Source: Tunturiibacter gelidiferens
Lineage (GTDB): Bacteria; Acidobacteriota; Terriglobia; Terriglobales; Acidobacteriaceae
Assembly: GCF_014201335.1 (NCBI RefSeq)
Contig: NZ_JACHEB010000008.1
Coordinates: forward strand, 124,001-188,000
DNA length: 64,000 nucleotides
Reading direction: 5' to 3'
Below, one piece after another: positions 44,914 to 53,866 of this stretch. The translations under genes were made by a program, and so were the position numbers. Position 1 is the first letter of the stretch. Every line of letters starts with the position of its first letter. A model generated the notes under the pieces. That model did not search any database. It worked only from the letters and a program-made list of their open reading frames with translations, and was not told where the DNA came from.

Positions 44914-46794
44914 ATGTGCGGAATTAGCGGAAAGCTCAATTTTGCGCAGGATGCCAGCGTCAATCCAGATCTGATTCGCGCAATGTTGGCTACCATACGT
45001 CATCGAGGGCCCGATGATGAGGGACTCTACTTGGGGTCTGGGGTGGGGTTGGGTCACAGGCGGCTGTCGATAATCGATCTTAGCAGTGGTCACCAACCGC
45101 TCTGTAACGAAAACGGCACTGTCTGGATTGTTTTCAATGGAGAGATCTACAACTACCAAGAGCTAAGGACCTTTCTCCTAAACAAAGGCCATGTCTTCAA
45201 AACCCACACCGATACAGAGGTGATCGTACACCTCTACGAAGAGCTCGGAACCCAGTGTCTGGATAGGTTACGAGGAATGTTTGCTTTCGCCATATGGAAC
45301 GAGAACAAGAAGACGCTTTTCCTGGCAAGAGACCGGGTCGGAATCAAACCTCTCTACTATTGCCTGACCAACGAATCTGTGGTCTTCGCCTCGGAGATTA
45401 AGTCGATCCTAGCAGATCCTGAAATCAAGCGTGAAGTTGTGCCGGAGCTGATCGACAGGTTCTTGACTTTCTTTTATCTTCCCGGCGAGGAGACATTGCT
45501 CAAGGGCGTCAAAAAGCTGGCTCCGGGGCATTATATCTTGGTGACGAATGGCAATGTGGAGATTAGGCAATATTGGGATCTTCAATTCTCTAAGCCTACG
45601 GAGAAGCCGAATCTGAAACACGCAGAGAGTCAATTGTTGAGCTTGTTGGCGGAATCCGTAGAGCAGCACATGATCGCAGACGTTCCAGTCGGTGTCCTGC
45701 TAAGTGGCGGCGTCGACTCCACTGCTGTGCTTAGCTTCGCTGCGGAAAAAAGGGATCATGGGATCAACAGCTACACGGTAGGTTTTTCGACTCCTGGCGT
45801 GGCAGACGAGAGACCCTATGCCCGCTTGGCTGCGGACGCGTTCGGCACTCGCCATCACGAGATGACCCTCTCGGCTGCGGATTTTGGTGCCTTTTTGCCG
45901 CAATATGTCTGGCACATGGAAGAACCCGTCTGCGAGCCGCCTGCCATCGCTTTGTATTACGTGTCCAAGCTGGCCAGCAACGATGTTAAGGTCCTCCTCT
46001 CCGGAGAGGGGGGGGACGAGGGCTTCGCTGGTTACAGCAATTATCGTAATCTTCTGTGGCTTGAACGAGTCAAAAGCGGTCTGTTTCCGTTCAGTGGCAC
46101 GGTCGCGCAGGGACTCTCGTTGGGGAATTCGCTCTTTCGTTTGCCGCAAATAAGCAAATATGTGGCCCTCACGAATGCTCAGTTCCCTAGTTACTACTTC
46201 AGCCGCACGTCAAATCCGTACCAGCATGCTAGAAACGGACTGGGTAGCTTATATTCAGCCGATTTCGCGCGATCAATTGAGCGCGAGAGCAGCCTCGAAC
46301 CAGTCCGTCGTCTTCAGGCTCACGTCTGCGGCATGAATATGCTCGACGCGATGCTCTATATCGATACTAAGACCTGGCTGCCCGACGATCTGCTCATCAA
46401 GGCCGACAAGATGACCATGGCCAATTCCGTTGAACTCCGCGTCCCGCTATTGGATCACAAGGTCCTTGAATTTGCCGCGGCCCTACCTTCCAATTTCAAG
46501 GTTCGCGGGTTCACTACCAAGTATCTCGCCAAGAAGGTGTTGAGAACCCGTGTCCCCCGGCAGATCTTGAATCGGCCCAAGGCCGGCTTCCCAGTTCCTT
46601 ATGAAAATTGGCTACGGGGAGAACTGCGGGGCTTGGCACATGACATTTTACTGGACACGCGGACAACGAACCGGGGATACTTCGACAAGGGCAGCTTGGA
46701 GCGGCTACTCCGCGCGAACGAGGGCCAAGGCAGCTACTCCAAGGAGATATTCTCGCTGATAACGCTTGAGTTGTGGCATCGAAGCTTTGGCTGA
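44914..46794 (+). CDS. asnB: Glutamine-hydrolysing amidotransferase of the asparagine synthase family
   Basis: 626 residues, ATG with AGGAG six bases upstream. The N-terminal nucleophile Cys2 is present (MCGISGKL), followed by the class II glutaminase motifs RHRGPDDEG and LGHRRLSIIDLS. The synthetase domain has the PP-loop LLSGGVDSTAVLSF (about residue 265) and the C-terminal KADKMTMANSVELRVPLLDH. Length and order are those of AsnB. Inside polysaccharide clusters such enzymes may amidate uronic acids or otherwise supply amido groups rather than make asparagine; that role is inferred from the context. Confidence 0.92.
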   Translation: MCGISGKLNFAQDASVNPDLIRAMLATIRHRGPDDEGLYLGSGVGLGHRRLSIIDLSSGHQPLCNENGTVWIVFNGEIYNYQELRTFLLNKGHVFKTHTDTEVIVHLYEELGTQCLDRLRGMFAFAIWNENKKTLFLARDRVGIKPLYYCLTNESVVFASEIKSILADPEIKREVVPELIDRFLTFFYLPGEETLLKGVKKLAPGHYILVTNGNVEIRQYWDLQFSKPTEKPNLKHAESQLLSLLAESVEQHMIADVPVGVLLSGGVDSTAVLSFAAEKRDHGINSYTVGFSTPGVADERPYARLAADAFGTRHHEMTLSAADFGAFLPQYVWHMEEPVCEPPAIALYYVSKLASNDVKVLLSGEGGDEGFAGYSNYRNLLWLERVKSGLFPFSGTVAQGLSLGNSLFRLPQISKYVALTNAQFPSYYFSRTSNPYQHARNGLGSLYSADFARSIERESSLEPVRRLQAHVCGMNMLDAMLYIDTKTWLPDDLLIKADKMTMANSVELRVPLLDHKVLEFAAALPSNFKVRGFTTKYLAKKVLRTRVPRQILNRPKAGFPVPYENWLRGELRGLAHDILLDTRTTNRGYFDKGSLERLLRANEGQGSYSKEIFSLITLELWHRSFG

Positions 46795-47097
46795 AGTTGA
46801 AGGCATCCGTCCGCGAGTTCGAGAGTTTAGTAGCGCCTATGATATTTACAATCGAGCTTAGTTATTTACGGCGGGCAGTTATGTCTAACGCCGGCATTTA
46901 CCTTGTACGTCCTTACACGACGTTTCTGCCAGTCCCTTAAGTGCAGGCAATTGTTGAACCGCCTAGCACTCTCCAAAAGACGGGCTTGCCACGACTGCCC
47001 AGCGGATCACACCGCTTAGAGGCAGCCACTTGGCCCGCCAGCCTTGATATCGCTCTAGAGCGAGACCCACCATAGCACGAAGACAAACAAATAAGAA
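46795..47097. other. Intergenic gap within polysaccharide cluster
   Basis: About 300 bases without a supported gene between the amidotransferase and the polymerase. No promoter, hairpin or RNA stands out. Confidence 0.5.
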
Positions 47098-48615
47098 ATG
47101 GAAACTCGAGATCTATTGTTCGGAGGCGGAAGCGCTGAGACACTCTTAAACCCGCTGGTGGCGGTGGCGCTACTGTTTGCCATCGGCTTAATCCTATACC
47201 TGCCTCGTAAGCACGTCATCGTGCCGCTACTACTTGCCATTTTTTTAATTCCCAAGGGTCAAGTGCTGGTGATTGGCGGAACGCATCTCACAGCGGTCAA
47301 GATCCTGTTCTTGACGGGGCTATTGCGGTGGGCGATCTCCAGACGCCCCGTGACACTAGGTGGGGGATGGAACTCCATCGACTGGGTTTTCGCACTATGG
47401 GCGTTTTGCTATCCGTTGGTGTTCACGCTTCAGTGGATGGAGAGCCAGGCCCTCATAAAAAGCATTGGTGATTCAATCGATAGCTTCTGCGGCTACTTTG
47501 TTTTGAGATTTCTCGTCCAGGACGCCGAGGACGCACGCCGGGTCATTAGAGTGTTCATCGTCATAAGTGCGGTGATCGCCACTTGCATGCTAAACGAGCA
47601 TTTCACGCAATTGAATGTGTTCGGGCTGCTTGGGGGTGTCCGAAGGCTCTCGGAGATGCGAGACGGCTCTATTCGTGCCAGCGGTGTATTTCAGCACTCG
47701 ATCTTGGCCGGATCTTTCGGAGCGACCCTGTTACCGCTATTCCTTTCCCTGTGGAGAGAGCACAAATCCAAGATCGCGGTCTCGGTGGGGATCATCTCTT
47801 CGACCGCGATAGTCGCGACATCGAATGGAAGCACCCCTACTTTGGCCTACGTTGCCGGTATTTTCGCACTCTGCCTATGGCCATTACGGAATCAGATGCG
47901 CTTCTTGCGATGGGGGCTGGCGTTGACTCTGGTCGGATTACATCTTGTCATGCACGGACCCGTCTGGTCCCTTATCGAAAAGATTGATGTAACAGGCTCC
48001 TCATCGAGCTATCACCGTTACATGCTGATGGACAACTGCATAAGACACTTTGGGGACTGGTGGTTTCTGGGGGTAAAGAACTATGCCAGCTGGGGGGATT
48101 TCATGTGGGACCTGTCCAACCAGTATGTTGCATATGCTTTGACCGGCGGCTTAGTAACAGTGGCACTGTTCGTTGCAACCATTTCGCGGAGTTTTGGAAG
48201 ACTGGGAGCGGCGAGGAAGCAAAAAAACTGCAGAGACGCTTGGTTCCTTTGGTGTCTTGGTGCTGCTCTTTTCGGACATGTGGTGGCTTACTTCGGGATC
48301 GGATATTTTGACCAGACGCAGGTTGCATGGTTCGCGTTGTTAGCGATCATCAGTGCTGGTACAGTCCAGAACAAGACGGCAACTATGGGCCCTCGTCATA
48401 TCCTGCAATCGAAATTGCTGAATCAGCCTCAACCTGGAGCCTTCGAGAATCAGGGCTTGCGCGGCTTTCTTGGTACTGCCGTCTCGCAACGCTATTCTCG
48501 TGTTTTTGATGCGCGTAAGCGTCACCCGCTGGTAACTGGAAGGTTGCTGCGGGCTTCTGGGATTGAGGGCACTCTCAATCCGGACTCGTGGCCAGCGAAA
48601 ATGGAGCAATCATGA
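47098..48615 (+). CDS. O-antigen polymerase/ligase-like membrane protein (Wzy type)
   Basis: 505 residues, ATG start. About 11 membrane helices are visible, with a large extracytoplasmic loop between about residues 285 and 335 (HGPVWSLIEKIDVTGSSSSYHRYMLMDNCI). In it lies the SSxHR-type arginine pattern seen in Wzy_C/O-antigen ligase-like proteins. The last 80 residues are hydrophilic. Proteins of this family polymerise or ligate flipped repeat units in the periplasm. Being the only such gene here, it is probably the polymerase of the Wzx/Wzy pathway. Its end overlaps the FkbM methyltransferase start by four bases. Confidence 0.85.
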   Translation: METRDLLFGGGSAETLLNPLVAVALLFAIGLILYLPRKHVIVPLLLAIFLIPKGQVLVIGGTHLTAVKILFLTGLLRWAISRRPVTLGGGWNSIDWVFALWAFCYPLVFTLQWMESQALIKSIGDSIDSFCGYFVLRFLVQDAEDARRVIRVFIVISAVIATCMLNEHFTQLNVFGLLGGVRRLSEMRDGSIRASGVFQHSILAGSFGATLLPLFLSLWREHKSKIAVSVGIISSTAIVATSNGSTPTLAYVAGIFALCLWPLRNQMRFLRWGLALTLVGLHLVMHGPVWSLIEKIDVTGSSSSYHRYMLMDNCIRHFGDWWFLGVKNYASWGDFMWDLSNQYVAYALTGGLVTVALFVATISRSFGRLGAARKQKNCRDAWFLWCLGAALFGHVVAYFGIGYFDQTQVAWFALLAIISAGTVQNKTATMGPRHILQSKLLNQPQPGAFENQGLRGFLGTAVSQRYSRVFDARKRHPLVTGRLLRASGIEGTLNPDSWPAKMEQS

Positions 48616-49454
48616 GTATTCTGCGTGGGGTCGTATCGTCATATTCTCTTTTCGGTCTTAACGGGGTCGCACTACTCGCAAAGGCGCGCCTGTTACGACG
48701 CTCCACCGAAGTGTCCGTTTCCGTTTCGGGCATCAAACACCCTGTTTACGTCAGGTTAAGAACCAGTGACGTCTCCTTGCTGTCCGAGATGCTCCAAGAT
48801 GTCGAGTACGACCTGAACTTTCCGGTTCCGCCTTCTGTAATCGTCGACGCAGGTGCTAACACCGGCCTGACGTCAATATTCTATGCCAACAAGTATCCGC
48901 AGGCACGGATATTCGCGATAGAGCCGGAATTATCAAACTATGAAATGTTGCTCAAAAATGCGGCGGCTTACGAGAATATTACCTGCATTCGTGCAGCCTT
49001 GTGGAAGAGCGACACAAAAGTTAAAATCGCAGATCCAGGTCTCGGCAACTGGGGGTTCCAGACGGCTGCGCTAATACAGACTGGAAGCCAGGTTAGGTCG
49101 AAAGAGGTCGAGGCCATTACGGTCAACAGCATGATGGACCGGTTCGGCATCGATCACATCGATTTGTTCAGAGTTGACATTGAAGGTGCTGAGCAAGAGG
49201 TTTTCGAGAACGCTTCACCGTGGATAAATAGCGTGCGAGTGATCGCGATCGAGTTACACGACTGGCTCAAGAGCGGTTGCAGCCGATCGGTTTATCTTGC
49301 CACGAACGACTTTCACTGGGAGTTTCGAAGAGGTGAAACGGTCTTTCTCGGTAAAGGCGAACGTGTTATAAACGAATTTCTGCCGCGAGTGCAGTCGGAT
49401 TCGCCAACTTCAACGCACCGAGTGCGTGGACAGCGACCCTGCACAATTTTATGA
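48612..49454 (+). CDS. FkbM family methyltransferase
   Basis: 280 residues from the ATG at 48612, which overlaps the preceding stop (ATGA) and has GGAG upstream; an earlier in-frame start is less likely. The SAM-binding motif is VIVDAGANTGLTSIFYANKYP (outline, about residues 79-99), followed by IFAIEPELSNYEMLLKNA and the FkbM-typical DLFRVDIEGAEQEVFENA near 185-202. Such enzymes put O-methyl groups on sugars and may cap or decorate the polysaccharide. The exact acceptor is unknown. Confidence 0.92.
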   Translation: MSILRGVVSSYSLFGLNGVALLAKARLLRRSTEVSVSVSGIKHPVYVRLRTSDVSLLSEMLQDVEYDLNFPVPPSVIVDAGANTGLTSIFYANKYPQARIFAIEPELSNYEMLLKNAAAYENITCIRAALWKSDTKVKIADPGLGNWGFQTAALIQTGSQVRSKEVEAITVNSMMDRFGIDHIDLFRVDIEGAEQEVFENASPWINSVRVIAIELHDWLKSGCSRSVYLATNDFHWEFRRGETVFLGKGERVINEFLPRVQSDSPTSTHRVRGQRPCTIL

Positions 49455-49533
49455 GCCGTTTGAAGCATTCTCGGCGGAGAATCCTGCCATATGCGTGGGC
49501 TGCTGGTTTAAAATCTATTCGGTTGCAGAGCTC

Positions 49534-50712
49534 ATGAAATATAGCGGTGATCGCATTCGTGTTCTTTACAGCTTCCCGCATAAGCTTGGAGCCAGTCGGA
49601 TCTGCTACACGGCCTGGCAACAAGTCAATGGACTCGCAGCGGCCGGCGCTGAGGTTCTTGTGTGTCCCGGTGCGCTTCATAGGCCAGTTTCCGCGGGCGT
49701 GAGAGTAAATCCCACACTTGCGAGAGGCAAGCTACGCATTCCGTATAAATTGCTCGGTACCGATCGTGCACTTGAATTGCATGATTGCATTGTGTCGCGG
49801 CGAATCGAGAAACTCGTTGGGCAAATCGACATTATTCATACCTGGCCTTTGGGAGCCCTTCGAACACTCAAGACGGCAGCGAAGTTAGGAATTCCGACGG
49901 TTTTGGAGAGACCCAACGCACATACACAGTTTGCGATGGATGCGGTCCAGCAGGAATGCGATCGCCTGCAAGTGGGTCTTCCTCCCGATCACGAACACGC
50001 GTACAACGCGAACAAGCTGAGGAAGGAAGAGGAGGAATACAGGTTCGCAAGCCGGCTATTGTGCCCTTCGGATTTCGTGGCAAAGACCTTTCTGGACAAG
50101 GGCTATGACAGTGAAAAGCTGGTCCGGCACTTCTATGGCTTTGACCATACGATGTTTTACCCCAGTAACGCACCCCGTAATTCGAAACGTGGACTAACCA
50201 TGCTGTTTGTGGGTGCCTGTGCGGTAAGAAAAGGTGTGCACTACGCACTTGAGGCGTGGTTGCGATCTCCAGCTTGTAGAGATGGCACGTTTATGATTGC
50301 TGGAGACTTCTTACCGGCATACGCTAAAAGACTCGCTCCTATGTTGTGTCACCCAAGCGTACGAAGTTTGGGGCACAGGAATGATATTCCGGAACTGATG
50401 CGAAACGCCGATGTGCTGGTCCTCCCCAGCGTTGAAGAAGGAAGTGCTCTAGTAACATACGAGGCCCGGGGCAGCGGATGCGTATTGCTTGTTTCGGATG
50501 CCACTGGCGCAATTTGCAGGCATATGGAAACCGGGTTGATTCATAGCGTTGGTGACGTTGCAACCCTTACACTGCAGATTACAATGTTACATGCAGAGCG
50601 CCTGCGTCTCGAAAAGCTGCGAAAGGCATCTTTGGATTCCGCCCACGAAATCACTTGGACGGCAGCTGGAACGCGACTTCTTGACGTTTATCGCGAGGCG
50701 CTTGTGGGCTAG
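49534..50712 (+). CDS. Glycosyltransferase family 4
   Basis: 392 residues from the ATG at 49534; the frame is open back to 49426, but the fold begins just after this ATG (RIRVLYSFPHKLGASRICYTAW). The GT-B C-terminal domain shows MLFVGACAVRKGVHYALEAW, SLGHRNDIPELMRNADVLVLPS and the donor-binding EEGSALVTYEARGSGCVLLVSD with the conserved glutamates. It is the last gene of the + strand cluster and lies within 80 bases of the methyltransferase gene. Specificity is unknown. Confidence 0.9.
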   Translation: MKYSGDRIRVLYSFPHKLGASRICYTAWQQVNGLAAAGAEVLVCPGALHRPVSAGVRVNPTLARGKLRIPYKLLGTDRALELHDCIVSRRIEKLVGQIDIIHTWPLGALRTLKTAAKLGIPTVLERPNAHTQFAMDAVQQECDRLQVGLPPDHEHAYNANKLRKEEEEYRFASRLLCPSDFVAKTFLDKGYDSEKLVRHFYGFDHTMFYPSNAPRNSKRGLTMLFVGACAVRKGVHYALEAWLRSPACRDGTFMIAGDFLPAYAKRLAPMLCHPSVRSLGHRNDIPELMRNADVLVLPSVEEGSALVTYEARGSGCVLLVSDATGAICRHMETGLIHSVGDVATLTLQITMLHAERLRLEKLRKASLDSAHEITWTAAGTRLLDVYREALVG

Positions 50713-50870
50713 AGACAAAAAAAGCCGAATGCGATTGGTAGGCTCGAAGGAGCCGAAGCAATCCTTCTCTAGCTCCCGATGAGAGAGTGGCGCTGGCTTG
50801 TTGTCTATCGCGGAAAATCACGCTCAGAACTACAAAACACGCGCCACTCTGTTCGGCTGCTCACCTTAGC

Positions 50871-52196
50871 TTACTGTGTGCTAGCGGTCAAGTTGGTGGG
50901 CGGATTCGGCTTTCCCGATACCACGGTAGTTGTATTGATCCCTATATCGGTCCCTCCGCTCGATGCGTTGTGGCCTGCAGAATCCGAAGTCAATGCGAAT
51001 CCGGCGTAGGTGGTAGGGGATGTTCCACCCGTAAAGGTAGGTGTGCTGCCGCCGATGCTGTTGGCTCCCGAGCAACCACTAGTGGGGCACAGGTTGAAGT
51101 TGATATTGGTTGTTCCGCTCGGGGGCTGTCCTGAATTTTGCGAGGGAACAGAGTAGAAAATATTATTCGTGAATGTTACGTTGCTGGATGGGTTGTTGTT
51201 GTGATCATTACCGTATTGAGCGCCGGATGTGCTTCGGATCGTGTTGTGATCCAGTTTGATTGTTTGAGCGCCGCCGAACTGCATCCAGAAGTTGTCTTGC
51301 CCGTCTGTGTTACAAACGTTATTCGTAATTGTAGTATTGGTTGATCCATCATCCAGCAGAAAGCAGTCAGAAACATCGTGAATGTAGTTACCGGAAATAA
51401 CTGTATTGACACCGCCTCCGGCATCCTGAATGGCATCGCAGTGAATACCGTTGCAGCTGCTTTCGTGAATGTTGCTAATTTCGTTATTTATGATCTGCGT
51501 CCCGCAGGAGCTTCCGTATTGAATACCATCCGACTCTCCCCCACTGATCAAGTTGTTCGAGATGGTGATTCCGTCGGGGCAGGAGGTATTACCAACAACG
51601 CGCATCCGGTCCTCTTCACCGGCAGTAGCGAATCCTACGAAGGTGTTATTCGTAATCAAGATGTTGGCATTGGCCAAAGTATTATTGGAGACTGTAACAC
51701 CGAAGCTCGTCATGGCATTATCAGAGAAAGTGATGTTACTGTTGCCTCCTTGACCGGAAACCTGGATCAGCATTCCTCCTGAAGAGCTAGAACCGGAAAA
51801 GCCAGTAATCGTAACATTGCTTACACCATTGAGATTAAATAATCCCATGTTAACCGTCGCACCAGTAGCGGGCTTCAGCGTTACGACGCCACTGGGGTGA
51901 GCAGCAAAAATATCTATGCCAGCACTATAGGTCCCTGAAGAGAAGCAAAGCACGGTGCTTCCATTGCCATTCTGTACGGCGGTGTTGACATTGCTACCGG
52001 GATAGGGAGAAGTGCCTACGTTTGCTGGTGTAAATGTTTGGGTACAGGTCTGGCCGAAGGCACACCCCGCTAACAGCAGCCAGAGACTGTACACTGCTAA
52101 GCGGACGCCCCGCGGGCTCAATCGTGTCTGAAAAATACGGCTATCTGAGAACATGTTTTTTGCTCTGATAGTCGATACGGCGAGGAAATCTCTCAT
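50871..52196 (-). CDS. Secreted right-handed parallel beta-helix protein
   Basis: 441 residues from an ATG with GGAG four bases upstream; an ATG fourteen codons in is possible. The N-terminus has a signal sequence (LAVYSLWLLLAGCAFGQ). The body is a run of beta-helix coils rich in Asn, such as VTVSNNTLANANILITNNTF, GITISNNLISGG, TQIINNEISN, TVISGNYIHDV and TTITNNVCN, as in NosD/pectate-lyase-like folds. It ends abruptly at PPTNLTAST after a Gly/Ser/Thr-rich linker. Proteins of this fold bind or cleave polysaccharides. Lying opposite the end of the polysaccharide cluster, it may act on that polymer; no catalytic residues can be assigned. Confidence 0.85.
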   Translation of the reverse strand: MRDFLAVSTIRAKNMFSDSRIFQTRLSPRGVRLAVYSLWLLLAGCAFGQTCTQTFTPANVGTSPYPGSNVNTAVQNGNGSTVLCFSSGTYSAGIDIFAAHPSGVVTLKPATGATVNMGLFNLNGVSNVTITGFSGSSSSGGMLIQVSGQGGNSNITFSDNAMTSFGVTVSNNTLANANILITNNTFVGFATAGEEDRMRVVGNTSCPDGITISNNLISGGESDGIQYGSSCGTQIINNEISNIHESSCNGIHCDAIQDAGGGVNTVISGNYIHDVSDCFLLDDGSTNTTITNNVCNTDGQDNFWMQFGGAQTIKLDHNTIRSTSGAQYGNDHNNNPSSNVTFTNNIFYSVPSQNSGQPPSGTTNINFNLCPTSGCSGANSIGGSTPTFTGGTSPTTYAGFALTSDSAGHNASSGGTDIGINTTTVVSGKPNPPTNLTASTQ

Positions 52197-53866
52197 AGGG
52201 CTCCATGGGGTGTTTATCTTAAAACGAAACGAAACCGTGTTTACACACTAAAGTGTCAATGCTCGGGAAAGAAATGGCGATCGGGAGCGCGTCCGCCCTG
52301 CGATAACTATCTGGGGGATTGTAACGGGTATGAGCCTCTGACTCTCAAGATGCAAGCTGCTGTCGGCCTACACCAACACCGGCGGTGCCAGGCCGGTGCG
52401 GGGCCAGCCGCCGAAGGTTACTTGAGAAGTACGTGAAGACGTTGAGACAATGTGGCCGGGGGAGGCAAGAATAGCGTATTTTGACGACACGAACATCACC
52501 TCTTGAAACGTGCAAAAACTACTTGGACTAAGAGGGCAGAGCAAAAAAGAAAAGAGGTAACATTGCAAGTTTTGCACGAAAGCAGGCCGCCAATTTCCCA
52601 GGGCGTCCGATGCAGGGAATGCTTGTGTCTTACCTGGCAACCAGCATGAGCTCCACAGGTCGCCTTTTCATTCCCAACGTTCGTACAAAATCAAAAGTTA
52701 TACAGCGTTTATAGTTTTACTAGGCAACATCACAAGAAGAGCGGGAAATGCCTCACCCGTCACGACTAAGACTGACATTCCTACTGGAGGGACGCAATCA
52801 CACTTATTGGTTACTACTCTGGCTAAGTGTTGATTTCCCGAATGCTCACTATATTTATATCAAAGATGCCTCAAGCGATCAAGAATACTGCCTGAGTTCC
52901 TATGGAATGATTGCGCGAATATGCATAGTGGTGAGCCTCTTCGTATGGAAGTGTTGGACTGCGGGGACTTTTGTGCGGAGTGCCTATCGAAAAAGACGAG
53001 CTTGCACTTTTCAGGGATACTCGAGTAACTCTATATTGTTCATATTGAACTTTTTACCACTGCCCAGTGCGCGACTGAAGAAGAGGACCATGCGTACTGA
53101 AACGGGTGAAGGGCGGAATCCAGAAGATCAAACCGGATACATCGAGCGCCTTAATGTGTTTGTGAGCGATTTCCCGCGCCACCTCCGAACTAATCGTCAA
53201 TCTGAAAGTCCAGGAAGAAAGTGTGTTGGCTGATGTCCCCGGTTCAGGAATAGGCTCCTATTTATTTCTTTCTGGGAACGATCATCTTCGGAACGCGATA
53301 CGCGAGTGGTCCGCAAAACACGAGCCAAGATCGAAGGGGAGAAACTCAGTCTCTCTTCATTACAGGCTGGGCCGCCTTAGAGGTATCGGGAAGCCGGCCA
53401 CCTCTCACACTTGGCAAAAGATAGGCAGCGGGACGGTGTTTTGGCGGGACCAGGTTTCAAGCAAGTTATTGAGCCTGAGAGAAAATCTGATCCGGCGCTT
53501 TTCTGAGAAGGTCGGTTGCTTTCCGCTCGACCATACCTCTCGTGCTGACTGATGACGTCGCAGGCCATTCTTGGCGATCAGTCTCGCCGATTAGGCAGCG
53601 ATCAAACGGCTCAGCACCGAGTACATACCGGTTCACTTAAGTTGTGACTTGTCGACTCCTACGCCCTCACCTCCGTCAGGGCAATCACACGAATGTTCTT
53701 TCTCACTGAGACAGGCTCGTCGAAGCCATCGAGAATTAAGCTGCATTCGACATAAAGTGGTGCGGCCTGACCAAAGACTTCAGCAAATAAGTTCAAATAG
53801 GCTAAAACTCGGGTGCACCACTACCACCAATTGGCTTCCCGTTGGAGAGAACAGCTTTCTGAAACA
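52197..53866. other. Gene-poor region between beta-helix gene and repeat lipoprotein gene
   Basis: About 1.7 kb. The only recognisable element is a short fragment at 52368-52496 related to the 5' end of the repeat lipoprotein gene. Two open frames on + (52748-53233 and 53223-53552) have no family, no ribosome-binding site and a composition unlike neighbouring genes, so I do not call them. Confidence 0.55.
52368..52496 (-). pseudogene. 5' fragment related to the repeat lipoprotein gene
   Basis: The bases CAAGAGGTGATGTTxGTGTC and the encoded VSSKYAILASPGHIVST parallel the start of the large gene ending at 53867 (VSDIYAIFLSSGQGVSAVST). The frame stops after about 40 codons without reaching a lipobox or a repeat domain. 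It looks like the leader and first codons of a lost paralogue. Confidence 0.5.

Noticed and set aside
43660..45159. Long minus-strand frames (269 and 228 codons) opposite rfbD, the GT2 gene and asnB
   Set aside because: They are shadows of strongly supported + strand genes with recognisable motifs; the antisense products match nothing.
52748..53552. Two open frames on + (161 and 109 codons)
   Set aside because: No ribosome-binding site, no family, mixed composition and overlap in different frames. They could be remnants but I cannot support them.
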